64,000 bases of DNA. Source: Citrobacter freundii (lineage in GTDB: Bacteria > Pseudomonadota > Gammaproteobacteria > Enterobacterales > Enterobacteriaceae). The notes under the pieces are model-generated. The model was not told the DNA's origin, ran no database searches, and saw nothing but the letters and a program-made list of their open reading frames with translations. How positions within the stretch are numbered: position 1 is the first letter of the stretch; each line of letters opens with the position of its first letter. A program made the position numbers and the translations under genes. This document shows, piece after piece, positions 41,138 to 50,443 of this stretch. The DNA lies in NCBI RefSeq assembly GCF_011077955.1, contig NZ_JAALBX010000004.1, positions 248,001 through 312,000 on the forward strand, read 5' to 3'.

Positions 41138-42338
41138 AGCCTTACGCTCAACGCGTATCGTCACGCCGGATGGTTTACGCAGCGGCGTGGTCGTGGTGGA
41201 AAAAGGGAAAATCGTCGCCATTACCGAAGAGCATCACGGTGAGGTTATGGATTATGGCGAGCGGTATTTAATGCCCGGTTTTGTGGATATTCATGTCCAC
41301 GGCTGGGGGCGCGGCTCCTTTGCATGGAAAGGCACGCGCGAATCGCTTGAAGCGATGAGCCGGGATCTGGTGAATGCAGGCGTAACGGCCTATCTCGCCA
41401 CCAGCGCTACCATGCCGCAGGATTTTCTTGAACGCTCGTTGCAGGCGGCGGCTGAATATATCAACACTGCGCCGCCGGGTGATGGCGCAGAAGCGGTGGG
41501 CATCCATATGGAAGGCCCGTACATCAATAAAAAATACCTGGGCATGCAGCGGGAAGACAGCCTGCAACCCCCTTCTGTTGAAGGTTTTAAGCATTATTCA
41601 GCGCTTGCGGGCGGACATATTCGCCTGATGACACTGGCGCCGGAACTGGATGGCGCACTCACGCTGATCCGATATCTGCGCAGCCTGGGGATAACCGCTT
41701 CCGCAGGCCATACCGACGCCACCTTCGATCAGATGACCGCCGCCATTGACGCCGGTCTCACCCATGTGACTCACGCGTTTAGCGCCATGCGCGGTTTGCA
41801 TCATCGCGAACCCGGCGTGGTAGGGGCGGTGATGTATTATCGCGATCTGTATGCCGAAGTGGCAAAACAGACCGGTATAACCTTACGCCCTGAAGTCTTC
41901 GATATCCTTTATCGTATTAAAGGCGACCGAAGGCTGGTGATGATGAGTGATTGCCTGGGATATGTGGATTTCCCGGAAGGGTACAAGTTCCATCATTACC
42001 TACGTGAGGAAACCTTTGAGATTTCCAGCGGCAAACTACAGATAACCGGTAAAGACGGTGACACGCGCTGCATCGCGCCAAACGACTGGCATGACGTCTG
42101 TCAGCTTGAAATGAGCTTTCTGGACTCTATTAAAGCCGTGGTGAACCGGCTTGAAAATGGGCTGGTTTCCGCCGCGCAAATCGCCTGCCTCAATCCGGCG
42201 AAACTTGCCGGCGTCGCGTCCCGTAAAGGCAGCCTTGAGCCGGGTAAAGATGCCGATATTCTGGTGCTGGATGAGGCGCTCACGCTTAACGCCGTCTGGT
42301 GCCGTGGTGTTGAGCAACCGATTGAAAAGGCTAAATAA
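41127..42338 (+). CDS. NagA-like amidohydrolase, divergent
   Basis: A 403-aa amidohydrolase of the N-acetylglucosamine-6-phosphate deacetylase family. Metal ligands seen are HVH in GFVDIHVHG, Glu in GIHMEGPYIN, His in SAGHTDA and THAFSAM, and Asp in MMSD; HHREPGVVGA is a NagA hallmark. However, the NagA substrate-binding DGxH motif is replaced by QTGITLRP, which suggests a substrate other than GlcNAc-6-P. ATG 41127 sits 8 nt after AAGGAG. Its end overlaps the convergent regulator by 8 bp. Confidence 0.82.
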   Translation: MTIKALRSTRIVTPDGLRSGVVVVEKGKIVAITEEHHGEVMDYGERYLMPGFVDIHVHGWGRGSFAWKGTRESLEAMSRDLVNAGVTAYLATSATMPQDFLERSLQAAAEYINTAPPGDGAEAVGIHMEGPYINKKYLGMQREDSLQPPSVEGFKHYSALAGGHIRLMTLAPELDGALTLIRYLRSLGITASAGHTDATFDQMTAAIDAGLTHVTHAFSAMRGLHHREPGVVGAVMYYRDLYAEVAKQTGITLRPEVFDILYRIKGDRRLVMMSDCLGYVDFPEGYKFHHYLREETFEISSGKLQITGKDGDTRCIAPNDWHDVCQLEMSFLDSIKAVVNRLENGLVSAAQIACLNPAKLAGVASRKGSLEPGKDADILVLDEALTLNAVWCRGVEQPIEKAK

Positions 42339-43878
42339 AAATACCCGGATAGCGCTCCGTCACAAAAGCATGTAACTGCTGTTCATCCATCCCGGCGGCG
42401 AGTTTGGCAAACTGCGCCGCCGGGATTTTTTTCTTCGCCCGCGACAACCCTTGCTGGCGCAGCAAGGTGATATCGTCCTGGGTCAGATGAAAATTCACCT
42501 TTATATAATCAAGCTGATAATATTTCAGGTAGCTTGATATTTTATTGGTGAAGGTAATAAGCAAATCGAAAGGGATAGTATTCAGCTGATGCAGTTCATT
42601 AATATTCACGCAGGCGACAATATCAATATGAAACCAGGCGTGGAGAACCTCTTTAAAATAACCGATTTTACTTTCTGACGAGTTAGTCACAATAATTATC
42701 CGCTTGCGGGGTTCGCTGACCAGCCGGTTTTGCAGTTCATACTTTTTAACAATCAGCAGTAACGTCGCCAGATGTACGCCAGAAAAGCGAATCGCATAAT
42801 GCTGTTCGATAAACGCCAGCGCTTGTCTGACGCTTTCCCACAGTTGAGGATAGGTCGCCCGCACGCCCTGAAGTTTTTTATCTTCAAACCACAGATGAAA
42901 TTTATTCTGGATAATGGCGGAATAAATAAACTGATAGACCTCGGCAAAACATGCCTGACGATTATTAAGCGTGGTCGTAAGTGCAGGCGCGATTCGATCG
43001 AGAAAGTGGCCTACCTTCTCGATTAAGGGACGATCGTATAACGTGAAAGCTCGCGAAGTGGCGCTTAATGATGCAATCAACACATCGAGAAACTGGTTTT
43101 CCGGTGGCGATTCAAACAGCGTAAACGGCACCGTGGTGATGAAACCCAGTTCCGACACATCAATAATTTCATGGCCGCGCTTAAGCCGATGCATGGCGAG
43201 GCTGAGATACACCAGAAAATACTTCTTCCCGTTGTAGCTAAGTTTTAATGTGGGTGCCAGTCGTTCGGTATAGAGCGTTGCCGCGCGGGTAATTTGCGCT
43301 TCACACTGACTGAGAAAACAGAGCGCCACAGAGCGGTTTACCGGATCGTTGGCCTTATGGGCAATCAGCCGATTATCTTCGCCGATTTCAACGGTTTTCA
43401 AAATGGTTAAACATACGGCAATACGCAGCGCGATTTCATCGCCTATTAACATCGAACCTTTGCGAGGAACGCTTTGCAGCGTTAAGCGTTTATCCTGCAA
43501 AAACTGCTGTAATACCGGCGCATCGTTTTTTAGCGTACTGGCGCTGACGAAAAACCGCTGGTAATACTCGCTTTTATTCACCACGTCATTGAGGCACAGC
43601 GCGACAAATAAATCGCGGGTACGTTCTTCGGGGCTGGTGATATAGCGATTAAATTTTATGGTGTCCAGCAATTCAATATATTCGCCATAGCCCATCCGGG
43701 TAACAATATTTTGATTATCGACATGCAGATGAAATGGCTCGGGCAGTAGCGCATTTATCTCTTTCATGGTGCGCTTTAAGGTCGATAATGTTTTGCCGAA
43801 CCGTTGAATGGCGGCACTTATCGCAACCGGACTATGCTCCTGAACATATTTGGCAAAAACCAGATCGAATCCATTCAT
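42331..43878 (-). CDS. PRD-containing transcriptional regulator (BglG/MtlR-like)
   Basis: A 515-aa regulator: an N-terminal HTH/Mga-type region (HSPVAISAAIQRFGKTLSTLKRTMKEIN and a second HTH near residue 110), PRD-type helical domains (FLVYLSLAMHRLKRGHEI about 227-244; VRQALAFIEQHYAI) and an EIIB-like segment (IIIVTNSSESKIGYF, about 397-411) whose phospho-Cys is missing. It probably senses PTS phosphorylation and activates the convergent EIICB-lyase-amidohydrolase operon, an inference from position. It could act as DNA-binding activator rather than antiterminator because it lacks a CAT RNA-binding domain. Confidence 0.8.
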   Translation of the reverse strand: MNGFDLVFAKYVQEHSPVAISAAIQRFGKTLSTLKRTMKEINALLPEPFHLHVDNQNIVTRMGYGEYIELLDTIKFNRYITSPEERTRDLFVALCLNDVVNKSEYYQRFFVSASTLKNDAPVLQQFLQDKRLTLQSVPRKGSMLIGDEIALRIAVCLTILKTVEIGEDNRLIAHKANDPVNRSVALCFLSQCEAQITRAATLYTERLAPTLKLSYNGKKYFLVYLSLAMHRLKRGHEIIDVSELGFITTVPFTLFESPPENQFLDVLIASLSATSRAFTLYDRPLIEKVGHFLDRIAPALTTTLNNRQACFAEVYQFIYSAIIQNKFHLWFEDKKLQGVRATYPQLWESVRQALAFIEQHYAIRFSGVHLATLLLIVKKYELQNRLVSEPRKRIIIVTNSSESKIGYFKEVLHAWFHIDIVACVNINELHQLNTIPFDLLITFTNKISSYLKYYQLDYIKVNFHLTQDDITLLRQQGLSRAKKKIPAAQFAKLAAGMDEQQLHAFVTERYPGIFI

Positions 43879-43937
43879 GGAAAATAATCACTCAAAGATA
43901 TGGAAAGAGAATAAATGAGTTTACCCGGTAATAATGC

Positions 43938-43970
43938 AAAAAACCGTGACAGATGGCCTGTCACGGTTTT
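43938..43970 (-). terminator. Terminator of mntH
   Basis: Long arms AAAACCGTGACAG and CTGTCACGGTTTT lie directly after the mntH stop, with T/A runs on both sides. Confidence 0.9.
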
Positions 43971-43972
43971 GC

Positions 43973-45211
43973 TTATAGCCCTAAAAGCGTGCCAATGAGC
44001 AACCACAGATTAAGCGCCACCACCAGCACTACAATACCCCAGCCAATAGCGCGCACTTTTGGCGTGTTAACCAGCGAACCCATCAATTTTTCATCGCTGG
44101 TAAAACGTAACAAGGGGATTAACGCCAGCGCGATGCCAAAGCTTAACAACACCTGGCTCATTACCAGAATGCGCGTCGGGTCAAGACCCATCAGGATCAC
44201 AATAAAAGACGGCGCCATGGTTATACTGCGGCGCACCCACAGCGGAATATGGAAGCGGACAAAGCCCTGCATCACCACCTGCCCTGCCAGCGTTCCCACT
44301 ACCGTGGAAGACAGGCCCGCCGCCACCAGGCTCAGACCGAAGATAGTGGCCGCCGCGTGGCTTAATAACGGCTCCAGCGTTAAATAAGCCTGGTCGAGAT
44401 CCGCAACACCGGTATGCCCGGAAAAATGAAACGCCGCCGCCGCTGTCGCCATCATCGCCAGATTCACAAAACCGGCGATGGTCATGGCGATGGCCACATC
44501 CCACTTGGTGGCGGAGTAGCGCTCCGCGCGCGACCCATCATGCAGGTTTTGGGTAAGCGACGAGTGTAAATAAATGACGTGCGGCATGATGGTCGCCCCC
44601 AGCACGCCAGCGGCGAGGAAGACCGCTTCGGACGTCGGCAGACTGGGGATGAGCATACCTTTCCCCAGCGCGGCGAATTCGGGCTGCGAGAAAAATAACT
44701 CGACGATATAAGCCACAGCGACAAAAAGCAGCAGACCGCCAATGACCTTTTCAAGCGGCTTTTGGCCACGGCTTTGCAACATCAAAATTAAAAAGGTTGC
44801 GACACCCGTAAGAACGGCGCCCTGTAAGAGCGACACGCCGAGGATAAGCTTAAAACCGATCGCGGCGCCGATAAATTCGGCGAGATCGGTCGCCATGGCG
44901 ATAATCTCCGCCTGAACCCAATAGAACCACACCAGCGGACGCGGATAGTGGTCGCGGATCTGTTCCGCCAGGTTTTTGCCGGTGGCAATCCCAAGTTTTG
45001 CAGACAAGACCTGAATCAGCATTGCCATCAGGTTGGCCCAGACGACTACCCATAACAACTGGTAGCCGAAACTGGCGCCGGCCTGAATGTTGGTGGCGAA
45101 GTTACCCGGATCGATGTAGCCGATCGCGGCAATAAACGCGGGACCCATAAGCGCCAGCCTGAGTTTACGCGCCGTACGGCCATTACTGTTATCAACGCGA
45201 CTGCTGGTCAT
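43973..45211 (-). CDS. mntH: Proton-coupled manganese transporter MntH (Nramp)
   Basis: A 412-aa, eleven-helix Nramp transporter (E. coli 412 aa). Metal-binding DPGN is in helix 1 ([12 protein letters not shown], about residue 34) and MPH in helix 6 ([13 protein letters not shown], about 211). It imports Mn2+ (and Fe2+) with protons. The frame is open to 45229, but ATG 45211 gives the family start MTSSRV. MntR and Fur boxes stand just upstream. Confidence 0.96.
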   Translation of the reverse strand: MTSSRVDNSNGRTARKLRLALMGPAFIAAIGYIDPGNFATNIQAGASFGYQLLWVVVWANLMAMLIQVLSAKLGIATGKNLAEQIRDHYPRPLVWFYWVQAEIIAMATDLAEFIGAAIGFKLILGVSLLQGAVLTGVATFLILMLQSRGQKPLEKVIGGLLLFVAVAYIVELFFSQPEFAALGKGMLIPSLPTSEAVFLAAGVLGATIMPHVIYLHSSLTQNLHDGSRAERYSATKWDVAIAMTIAGFVNLAMMATAAAAFHFSGHTGVADLDQAYLTLEPLLSHAAATIFGLSLVAAGLSSTVVGTLAGQVVMQGFVRFHIPLWVRRSITMAPSFIVILMGLDPTRILVMSQVLLSFGIALALIPLLRFTSDEKLMGSLVNTPKVRAIGWGIVVLVVALNLWLLIGTLLGL

Positions 45212-45230
45212 TTTTTGCCTCAAGATCAAG

Positions 45231-45250
45231 ATATAGCCTTTGCTATGTTT
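45231..45250. promoter_or_regulatory. MntR operator of mntH
   Basis: On the minus strand this reads AAACATAGCAAAGGCTATAT, nearly identical to the E. coli mntH MntR site. It would repress mntH when Mn2+ is sufficient. Confidence 0.8.
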
Positions 45251-45263
45251 AATGCTAACAAAA

Positions 45264-45278
45264 TGAGAATCATTATCA
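45264..45278. promoter_or_regulatory. Fur box of mntH
   Basis: TGAGAATCATTATCA matches the 7-1-7 Fur consensus at 14 of 15 positions and lies 13 bp upstream of the MntR site, allowing iron as well as manganese control. Confidence 0.75.
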
Positions 45279-45566
45279 AGTTCATTACAAGGGGGATATG
45301 ACGATTTCTCTGATAGCTAAAAACGGTTAGCGCCAAAAAGCAGGAGCACCGTCGGGCTGTGTACCCGGGGCGATGATGTGGTAAGAGTATAGTCAGCAAA
45401 CGCCGCTTTTCATTTCTTTACGCCACATACAAGAAATGTCTGATGGATCACTATTTTTGCGGTTCGTCACAAGACCTTACTATAGTGAGCGTTTGATCTC
45501 GTTTTATTACCGGCTGTTGCATAGAATGTGCAGGAAAATTAAACCTGCCTCATATTCGGAGCACAT

Positions 45567-46766
45567 ATGTCCCGCGTTCTGCACTTTGTTCTGGCGCTCG
45601 CCGTTGTTGCGCTGCTTGCTTTGCTGGTGAGTCGTAACCGCAAAGAAATTCGCCTTCGCTTTGTTGTTCAATTATTAGTCATAGAAGTTCTCCTTGCCTG
45701 GTTCTTCCTGAACTCCCATGTCGGCGTTAGCGTAGTTAACGGTTTCGCAGGGATGTTCGATAAGCTGCTTGGATTCGCACGTGAAGGGACAAACTTCGTG
45801 TTCGGCGGCATGAACGAAAAGGGCCTGGCGTTCTTCTTCCTGCAAGTACTTTGCCCTATCGTCTTTATCTCTGCCTTAATCGGTATTTTGCAGCACATCC
45901 GCGTTCTGCCGATTGTTATCCGCGCTATCGGTACGGTTCTCTCTAAAGTGAACGGTATGGGTAAACTGGAATCCTTTAACGCCGTCAGTTCCCTGATTTT
46001 GGGTCAGTCCGAAAACTTTATCGCGTATAAAGATATTCTCGGCAAAATGTCCCGCAACCGTATGTACACCATGTCTGCTACCGCCATGTCTACGGTGTCA
46101 ATGTCCATCGTTGGCGCGTACATGACGATGCTACAGCCGAAATATGTGGTAGCGGCGCTGGTGCTGAACATGTTCAGTACTTTTATCGTGCTATCGCTTA
46201 TCAACCCGTACCGTGTTGATAAAGAAGATGAAAACCTGCAGATGTCTAATCTGCATGAAGGTCAGAGTTTCTTTGAAATGCTGGGCGAATACATTCTGGC
46301 TGGTTTTAAAGTAGCCATTATTGTTGCCGCCATGCTGATTGGTTTTATCGCGCTGATTGCAGGCCTTAACGCCCTGTTCGCTGCGGTACTGGGCATTTCC
46401 TTCCAGGAAATCCTCGGCTACGTATTCTACCCAATTGCGTGGGTGATGGGCGTACCGGCAAGCGAAGCATTGCAGGTGGGCAGTATTATGGCGACTAAGT
46501 TGGTATCCAACGAATTCGTAGCCATGCTGGATCTGCAAAAAATCGCGCAGTCCGCAAGTCCGCTGTCTGCCCGTGCTGAAGGCATCCTGTCTATCTTCCT
46601 GGTGTCTTTCGCTAACTTCTCGTCAATCGGTATTATTGCTGGCGCGATTAAAGGCCTGAATGAAGAGCAAGGCAACGTGGTGTCTCGCTTTGGTCTGAAA
46701 CTGGTGTATGGCTCGACGCTGGTAAGCGTGCTGTCTGCCTCTATCGCAGCCCTGATGATAGCGTAA
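45567..46766 (+). CDS. nupC: Nucleoside permease NupC
   Basis: A 399-aa concentrative nucleoside transporter (E. coli 400 aa). It begins [20 protein letters not shown], followed by membrane helices and the CNT motifs [13 protein letters not shown] (about residue 145), NEFVAMLDL and FANFSSIGI (about 350). It imports nucleosides (not guanosine/deoxyguanosine in E. coli) with protons. Confidence 0.96.
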   Translation: MSRVLHFVLALAVVALLALLVSRNRKEIRLRFVVQLLVIEVLLAWFFLNSHVGVSVVNGFAGMFDKLLGFAREGTNFVFGGMNEKGLAFFFLQVLCPIVFISALIGILQHIRVLPIVIRAIGTVLSKVNGMGKLESFNAVSSLILGQSENFIAYKDILGKMSRNRMYTMSATAMSTVSMSIVGAYMTMLQPKYVVAALVLNMFSTFIVLSLINPYRVDKEDENLQMSNLHEGQSFFEMLGEYILAGFKVAIIVAAMLIGFIALIAGLNALFAAVLGISFQEILGYVFYPIAWVMGVPASEALQVGSIMATKLVSNEFVAMLDLQKIAQSASPLSARAEGILSIFLVSFANFSSIGIIAGAIKGLNEEQGNVVSRFGLKLVYGSTLVSVLSASIAALMIA

Positions 46767-46779
46767 GTTTTCAATGCGT

Positions 46780-46810
46780 AAAAAAAACCGGAGCCTGCTC
46801 CGGTTTTTTT
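46780..46810. terminator. Terminator between nupC and pdeA
   Basis: AAAACCGGAGC and GCTCCGGTTTT arms with a CT loop, flanked by A and T runs, between the convergent stops of nupC and pdeA. Confidence 0.9.
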
Positions 46811-48998
46811 ATGTCTGGGTAAGCGTACCGATCGGCACGGGCTTACCAGTGAGATAACCCTGCAGATAATTAACGCCTAAATCCAATAGCAGTTCGCGCT
46901 GCGCTTGCGTCTCTACGTATTCCGCTACCACCGAAAATGATTTAGCCTTCGCCAGTTCGCAAATCAGCTTAACAATCATGTTATCCATCGAGTCGTTAAT
47001 AATATCTTTGATAAAGCAACCGTCGATTTTAATAATATCCGCCTGCAGGCGTTTTAGACGTTCGAAATTGGCATATCCCGTACCAAAATCATCAATAGCA
47101 ATGCGAAAACCGCTTTCACGCAACAGCGCGATATTTTGCATACTGGTCTCTGCATCAGAAAACGCTTGTTCTTCAGTGACTTCAATAATTACCCAACTCA
47201 CTGGCACGTCATACTCTTTAAACAACTGGATTATCTGTTTGGTGACGCCTTTTTGCATCAATGTCAGCGGCATTAAATTCACCGAGAAACGCGCGCACTG
47301 GCTATTAACAGGATTATCGCGCAAATACCTTAAAAGCCCCGTCATCACTTGCATGTCAAAGCGGACACTCAGGTTGAAATGTGCCACGACAGGAATAAAT
47401 TTATCCGGGGTCAGAACGATGTCGTCGCAATGCATTCGCGCCAGGATTTCGTGATACCCAACGCCTGCGGCATTCACTATCGGCTGCGCATACAGCTCAA
47501 TCCGCTCCTCTTCCAGCACCTGCTTTACCTTTTTCAACAGGGCGACGCGCTCTGTGGTCTCACCTGAAATGGTGACTTTGCTGTTCTGATTGAGTGGCAA
47601 CACCGGGTTATCGGCTGTGACTTGCTCCGCCAGATAACTTAATTGGCTAATCAGCCGATACAGCTCATCGTCTTGCTCATCAATGGATGACCAGGAAGCC
47701 CCATAATCAATATCCAGTTGAATGTTGTTCCAGGGGATGCGCTTACTGTTTAATAAATCAACCATGTGGCGTATACGCGCAGCCGGTTCCGGGCCTTTGA
47801 GGAAAATCATTAAATCGCTGCCAGGCAACTGGAATACCATTTCACCGCTTTGTAGCCAGGGCTTAAGGGTGCTGGCAAGAAGTTGCTTAACATGAACGCG
47901 CATCATCAGACCATAATGCCGGCTCAGGAAATCTAAATTATTAAGCCGCAGGCAGCATAATACTCCGCGATGCTCTCGCTTAATGTGCTTTTCCAGTGCG
48001 CGTATATTGGGCATTCGGGTGAGCGGATCGGTTTGCGCCAGCGAAAAATATTGCTGCTTCATTCTCTCGTTGCGCTGGTAAATAACCGTCATAAAAAGCA
48101 TAGACAGCGTAAACGCAATAAAAACCGACATCATAAACGCCAATGAATAGGCGGAATTGCCGTACAGTAAATTTTCGTTCCAGTTCAATAATGCCCAGGC
48201 GGATAGCGACCATAATATACTAATAAGACGAGGGCCTATTTTGAAAACGCCGATAGTAAATAAGACAAATATCACCGGCACCAGGTATCCGGAAATCCAG
48301 TCGGTTTCATAGTGGCGGCAGCAAATAATCAGTAGCGCCATCACTACCACTAACCAACAGAAATTAAAAACTCGCTTTTTACTTACAAAAAGAGGATTAA
48401 CGCACCGTCGGGAGAACGCGCGAGCAAAAGCAGGACTTATCGCTATTCTCAGCAAATAATAAAAGATACAGCTAAAAACTAATACCGCAGCAACAGTATT
48501 CTGTCCGTCAACGATATTGTACATCGTTGAACTATGACCAAAAAACGATTCGACGGCGGGCGGGAACGTCAGAAAATGCCCCACGCCAAAGCGCGTCAGT
48601 TTATCCAACAGCGGCGCGGCAAATCCAATCCACAGAATGCGCTGCCCCGCCCCCTTTCCCGTCAGGTTATAGCGCCAGCGAGGCCCCAGAAACGCCCGAC
48701 AAATCGCACTGCAAAGAATGAAAGGCGCCGCAAAACAGAAAAGAAACGCGCTGAGTTGTAGGGCATCCAAAGAGTAACGCTGCGAATAAGAAACGCCCAT
48801 CACAATTATAATGGGCAGGATTGCGTGACGGCCAAATAAAAACAGCATCGCTACCATCACGCTTAGCGGTAAATAGGCGAGATAGAGGCTTTGCCCATCA
48901 ATGACGGCTTTCGGAGAGAGGTAACGGGCTACTGGCATCAACAAGAAACACAACACCAGCGCTACAAAAAACTTTTTTATATTAATTTTATTTAACAT
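46809..48998 (-). CDS. pdeA: c-di-GMP phosphodiesterase PdeA (YfeA)
   Basis: A 729-aa membrane enzyme. It has an N-terminal MASE1-type multi-helix domain (about residues 1-310), a degenerate GGDEF domain (FQLPGSDLMIFL where GGDEF would be, about 393-404) and a C-terminal EAL domain (about 490-729). The catalytic EAL motif reads EIL (GYHEILARM), with N in SVNLMP, E in IIEVTEEQ, the DDFGTGYANFERL loop, K in IIKIDG and E in VVAEYVET. It degrades c-di-GMP; the GGDEF part should not synthesise it. Confidence 0.92.
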   Translation of the reverse strand: MLNKINIKKFFVALVLCFLLMPVARYLSPKAVIDGQSLYLAYLPLSVMVAMLFLFGRHAILPIIIVMGVSYSQRYSLDALQLSAFLFCFAAPFILCSAICRAFLGPRWRYNLTGKGAGQRILWIGFAAPLLDKLTRFGVGHFLTFPPAVESFFGHSSTMYNIVDGQNTVAAVLVFSCIFYYLLRIAISPAFARAFSRRCVNPLFVSKKRVFNFCWLVVVMALLIICCRHYETDWISGYLVPVIFVLFTIGVFKIGPRLISILWSLSAWALLNWNENLLYGNSAYSLAFMMSVFIAFTLSMLFMTVIYQRNERMKQQYFSLAQTDPLTRMPNIRALEKHIKREHRGVLCCLRLNNLDFLSRHYGLMMRVHVKQLLASTLKPWLQSGEMVFQLPGSDLMIFLKGPEPAARIRHMVDLLNSKRIPWNNIQLDIDYGASWSSIDEQDDELYRLISQLSYLAEQVTADNPVLPLNQNSKVTISGETTERVALLKKVKQVLEEERIELYAQPIVNAAGVGYHEILARMHCDDIVLTPDKFIPVVAHFNLSVRFDMQVMTGLLRYLRDNPVNSQCARFSVNLMPLTLMQKGVTKQIIQLFKEYDVPVSWVIIEVTEEQAFSDAETSMQNIALLRESGFRIAIDDFGTGYANFERLKRLQADIIKIDGCFIKDIINDSMDNMIVKLICELAKAKSFSVVAEYVETQAQRELLLDLGVNYLQGYLTGKPVPIGTLTQT

Positions 48999-49195
48999 TG
49001 TTTATATGTTTTGCTTTTTAATTTGGCTGGTGAAATAAGTTAGGCTAATAGTATGGTCGATATTTATCCAACGCAAGTTATAACAATGGGCGTCATCCCT
49101 ATTTAAACAAGCAGTTAACGAATGACTACAAAATGAAATAAAGATAATTAAAATATGTAAAACGTGGAGTGAGAAGGCCTGGCGGAGGATCAAAA

Positions 49196-49221
49196 ACAAA
49201 AACCCCCGCCGAAGCGAGGGT
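49196..49221 (-). terminator. Terminator of the alaX-alaW operon
   Basis: On the minus strand ACCCTCGC-TTCG-GCGGGGGT is followed by a T-run, just after the second tRNA-Ala. Confidence 0.8.
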
Positions 49222-49229
49222 CTGAATAG

Positions 49230-49305
<76 letters not shown>

Positions 49306-49343
49306 ACGGATATCTGTTTGCACCAAACTTGCGGGATGAAGTT

Positions 49344-49419
<76 letters not shown>

Positions 49420-49451
49420 TACGCAAAACAGTTGTCGTGTTGACGCGCCGA

Positions 49452-49480
49452 ATAATATGAATTCCACCCTACCCTGTCAA
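49452..49480 (-). promoter_or_regulatory. Promoter of the tRNA-Ala pair
   Basis: On the minus strand TTGACA, a 17-bp spacer and TATTAT, followed by a GC-rich CGGCGCG discriminator, typical of stringently controlled tRNA promoters. Confidence 0.85.
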
Positions 49481-49637
49481 CGCGAAATTCATTGTTTGGA
49501 TTCAACCGATGAAAAAGACAGCAAGATGGTATCTTTCTCGCACTTTCCTGAACCCGCTAGTTATTCACGTCACAGTTTCCAGTAAAATAGTGCTATAACA
49601 TAATCAGCTAATACCCTTACAAATCACTGGAGTAATC

Positions 49638-50000
49638 ATGCTCAAGGAACGAATGACGCCAGAAGAATTGGCAATGCTTACGGGTTACAGTCGGCAAACT
49701 ATCAATAAATGGGTGCGTAAAGAAGGTTGGGAAACATCGCCGAAACCCGGAGTTCAGGGTGGTAAAGCGCGATTGATACACGTTAATGAGCAAGTTCGGC
49801 AATTTATCCGCAGTGCGCAACGTGCCACAGAGCCTCACGCTACTTATATTGTCCCGCCGCCGGAAACGCCGCTCGAAAGCCTTTTGATTAATTCATTGAA
49901 AGAAATGACACCATCTGAACAAAAGCAAATGACGTCTTTACTCCTGAGAGAAGGTATTTCGGGGATGTTGCAACGATTAAGTATTCGTCACGATAACTAG
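49638..50000 (+). CDS. yfeC: Putative DNA-binding protein YfeC (DUF1323)
   Basis: A 120-aa protein with an N-terminal helix-turn-helix (MTPEELAMLTGYSRQTINKWVRKEGW) and the YfeC hallmark SPKPGVQGGKARLIHV. In E. coli the YfeC family is implicated as transcriptional repressor of secreted-DNA/biofilm functions; the target here is unknown. It is followed after 3 bp by the paralogue yfeD. Confidence 0.9.
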   Translation: MLKERMTPEELAMLTGYSRQTINKWVRKEGWETSPKPGVQGGKARLIHVNEQVRQFIRSAQRATEPHATYIVPPPETPLESLLINSLKEMTPSEQKQMTSLLLREGISGMLQRLSIRHDN

Positions 50001-50003
50001 CCT

Positions 50004-50390
50004 ATGCTGATTTTTAAACCAAGGATGACACCGGCAGAGCTTGCTGAATTAACCGGTTACAAAGCGCAGACCATTAATCGCTGGGTCGTCGATCAAAAAT
50101 GGCAAACCGTTCCTCTAAAAGGGGTGAAAGGCGGCAAAGCCCATTTGATCATTGTCGACGAACGCGTCCGTGATTATGTTTCAGCCACGGTGAAAATGCA
50201 GGCCAGAACACAAGGCAATCATGCCGCAGAACCGGTGATCCCCTATGGTGATGACACCGCGCTACTGGAAAGCCAGCTGCGTCAGGTGGCCCAGGCGCTG
50301 ACCGTTCAAGAACGCCAAAAATTGTCGGCCTTGATTTTGCGCGAAGGAATAAGCGGTTTACTGAGTCGGCTTGGCATTAAAGATGAATAG
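50004..50390 (+). CDS. yfeD: Putative DNA-binding protein YfeD (DUF1323)
   Basis: A 128-aa paralogue of YfeC with the same plan: HTH (MTPAELAELTGYKAQTINRWVVDQKW), a GVKGGKAHLIIV wing and a C-terminal helical segment (LTVQERQKLSALILREGISGLLSRLGI) that closely matches the YfeC tail. The two genes look like a tandem duplication in one operon. Confidence 0.9.
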   Translation: MLIFKPRMTPAELAELTGYKAQTINRWVVDQKWQTVPLKGVKGGKAHLIIVDERVRDYVSATVKMQARTQGNHAAEPVIPYGDDTALLESQLRQVAQALTVQERQKLSALILREGISGLLSRLGIKDE

Positions 50391-50395
50391 CGCCC

Positions 50396-50428
50396 AAAAA
50401 TAAAGCCGGTATAACCGGCTTTATTTTT
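50396..50428. terminator. Terminator between yfeD and gltX
   Basis: A very strong hairpin, AAATAAAGCCGGT and ACCGGCTTTATTT with an ATA loop, between convergent genes. Confidence 0.92.
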
Positions 50429-50443
50429 ATACAGAGGTGATGG

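Larger units (their letters stand above)
45212..45566. promoter_or_regulatory. mntH-nupC divergent intergenic region
   Basis: 355 bp holding the promoters of both genes. Near mntH lie an MntR-type palindrome (ATATAGCC-TTT-GCTATG within 45231-45250) and a Fur box (TGAGAATCATTATCA, 45264-45278). Towards nupC the region is AT-rich, with no site I can assign firmly; CRP/CytR control is known for E. coli nupC. Confidence 0.7.
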
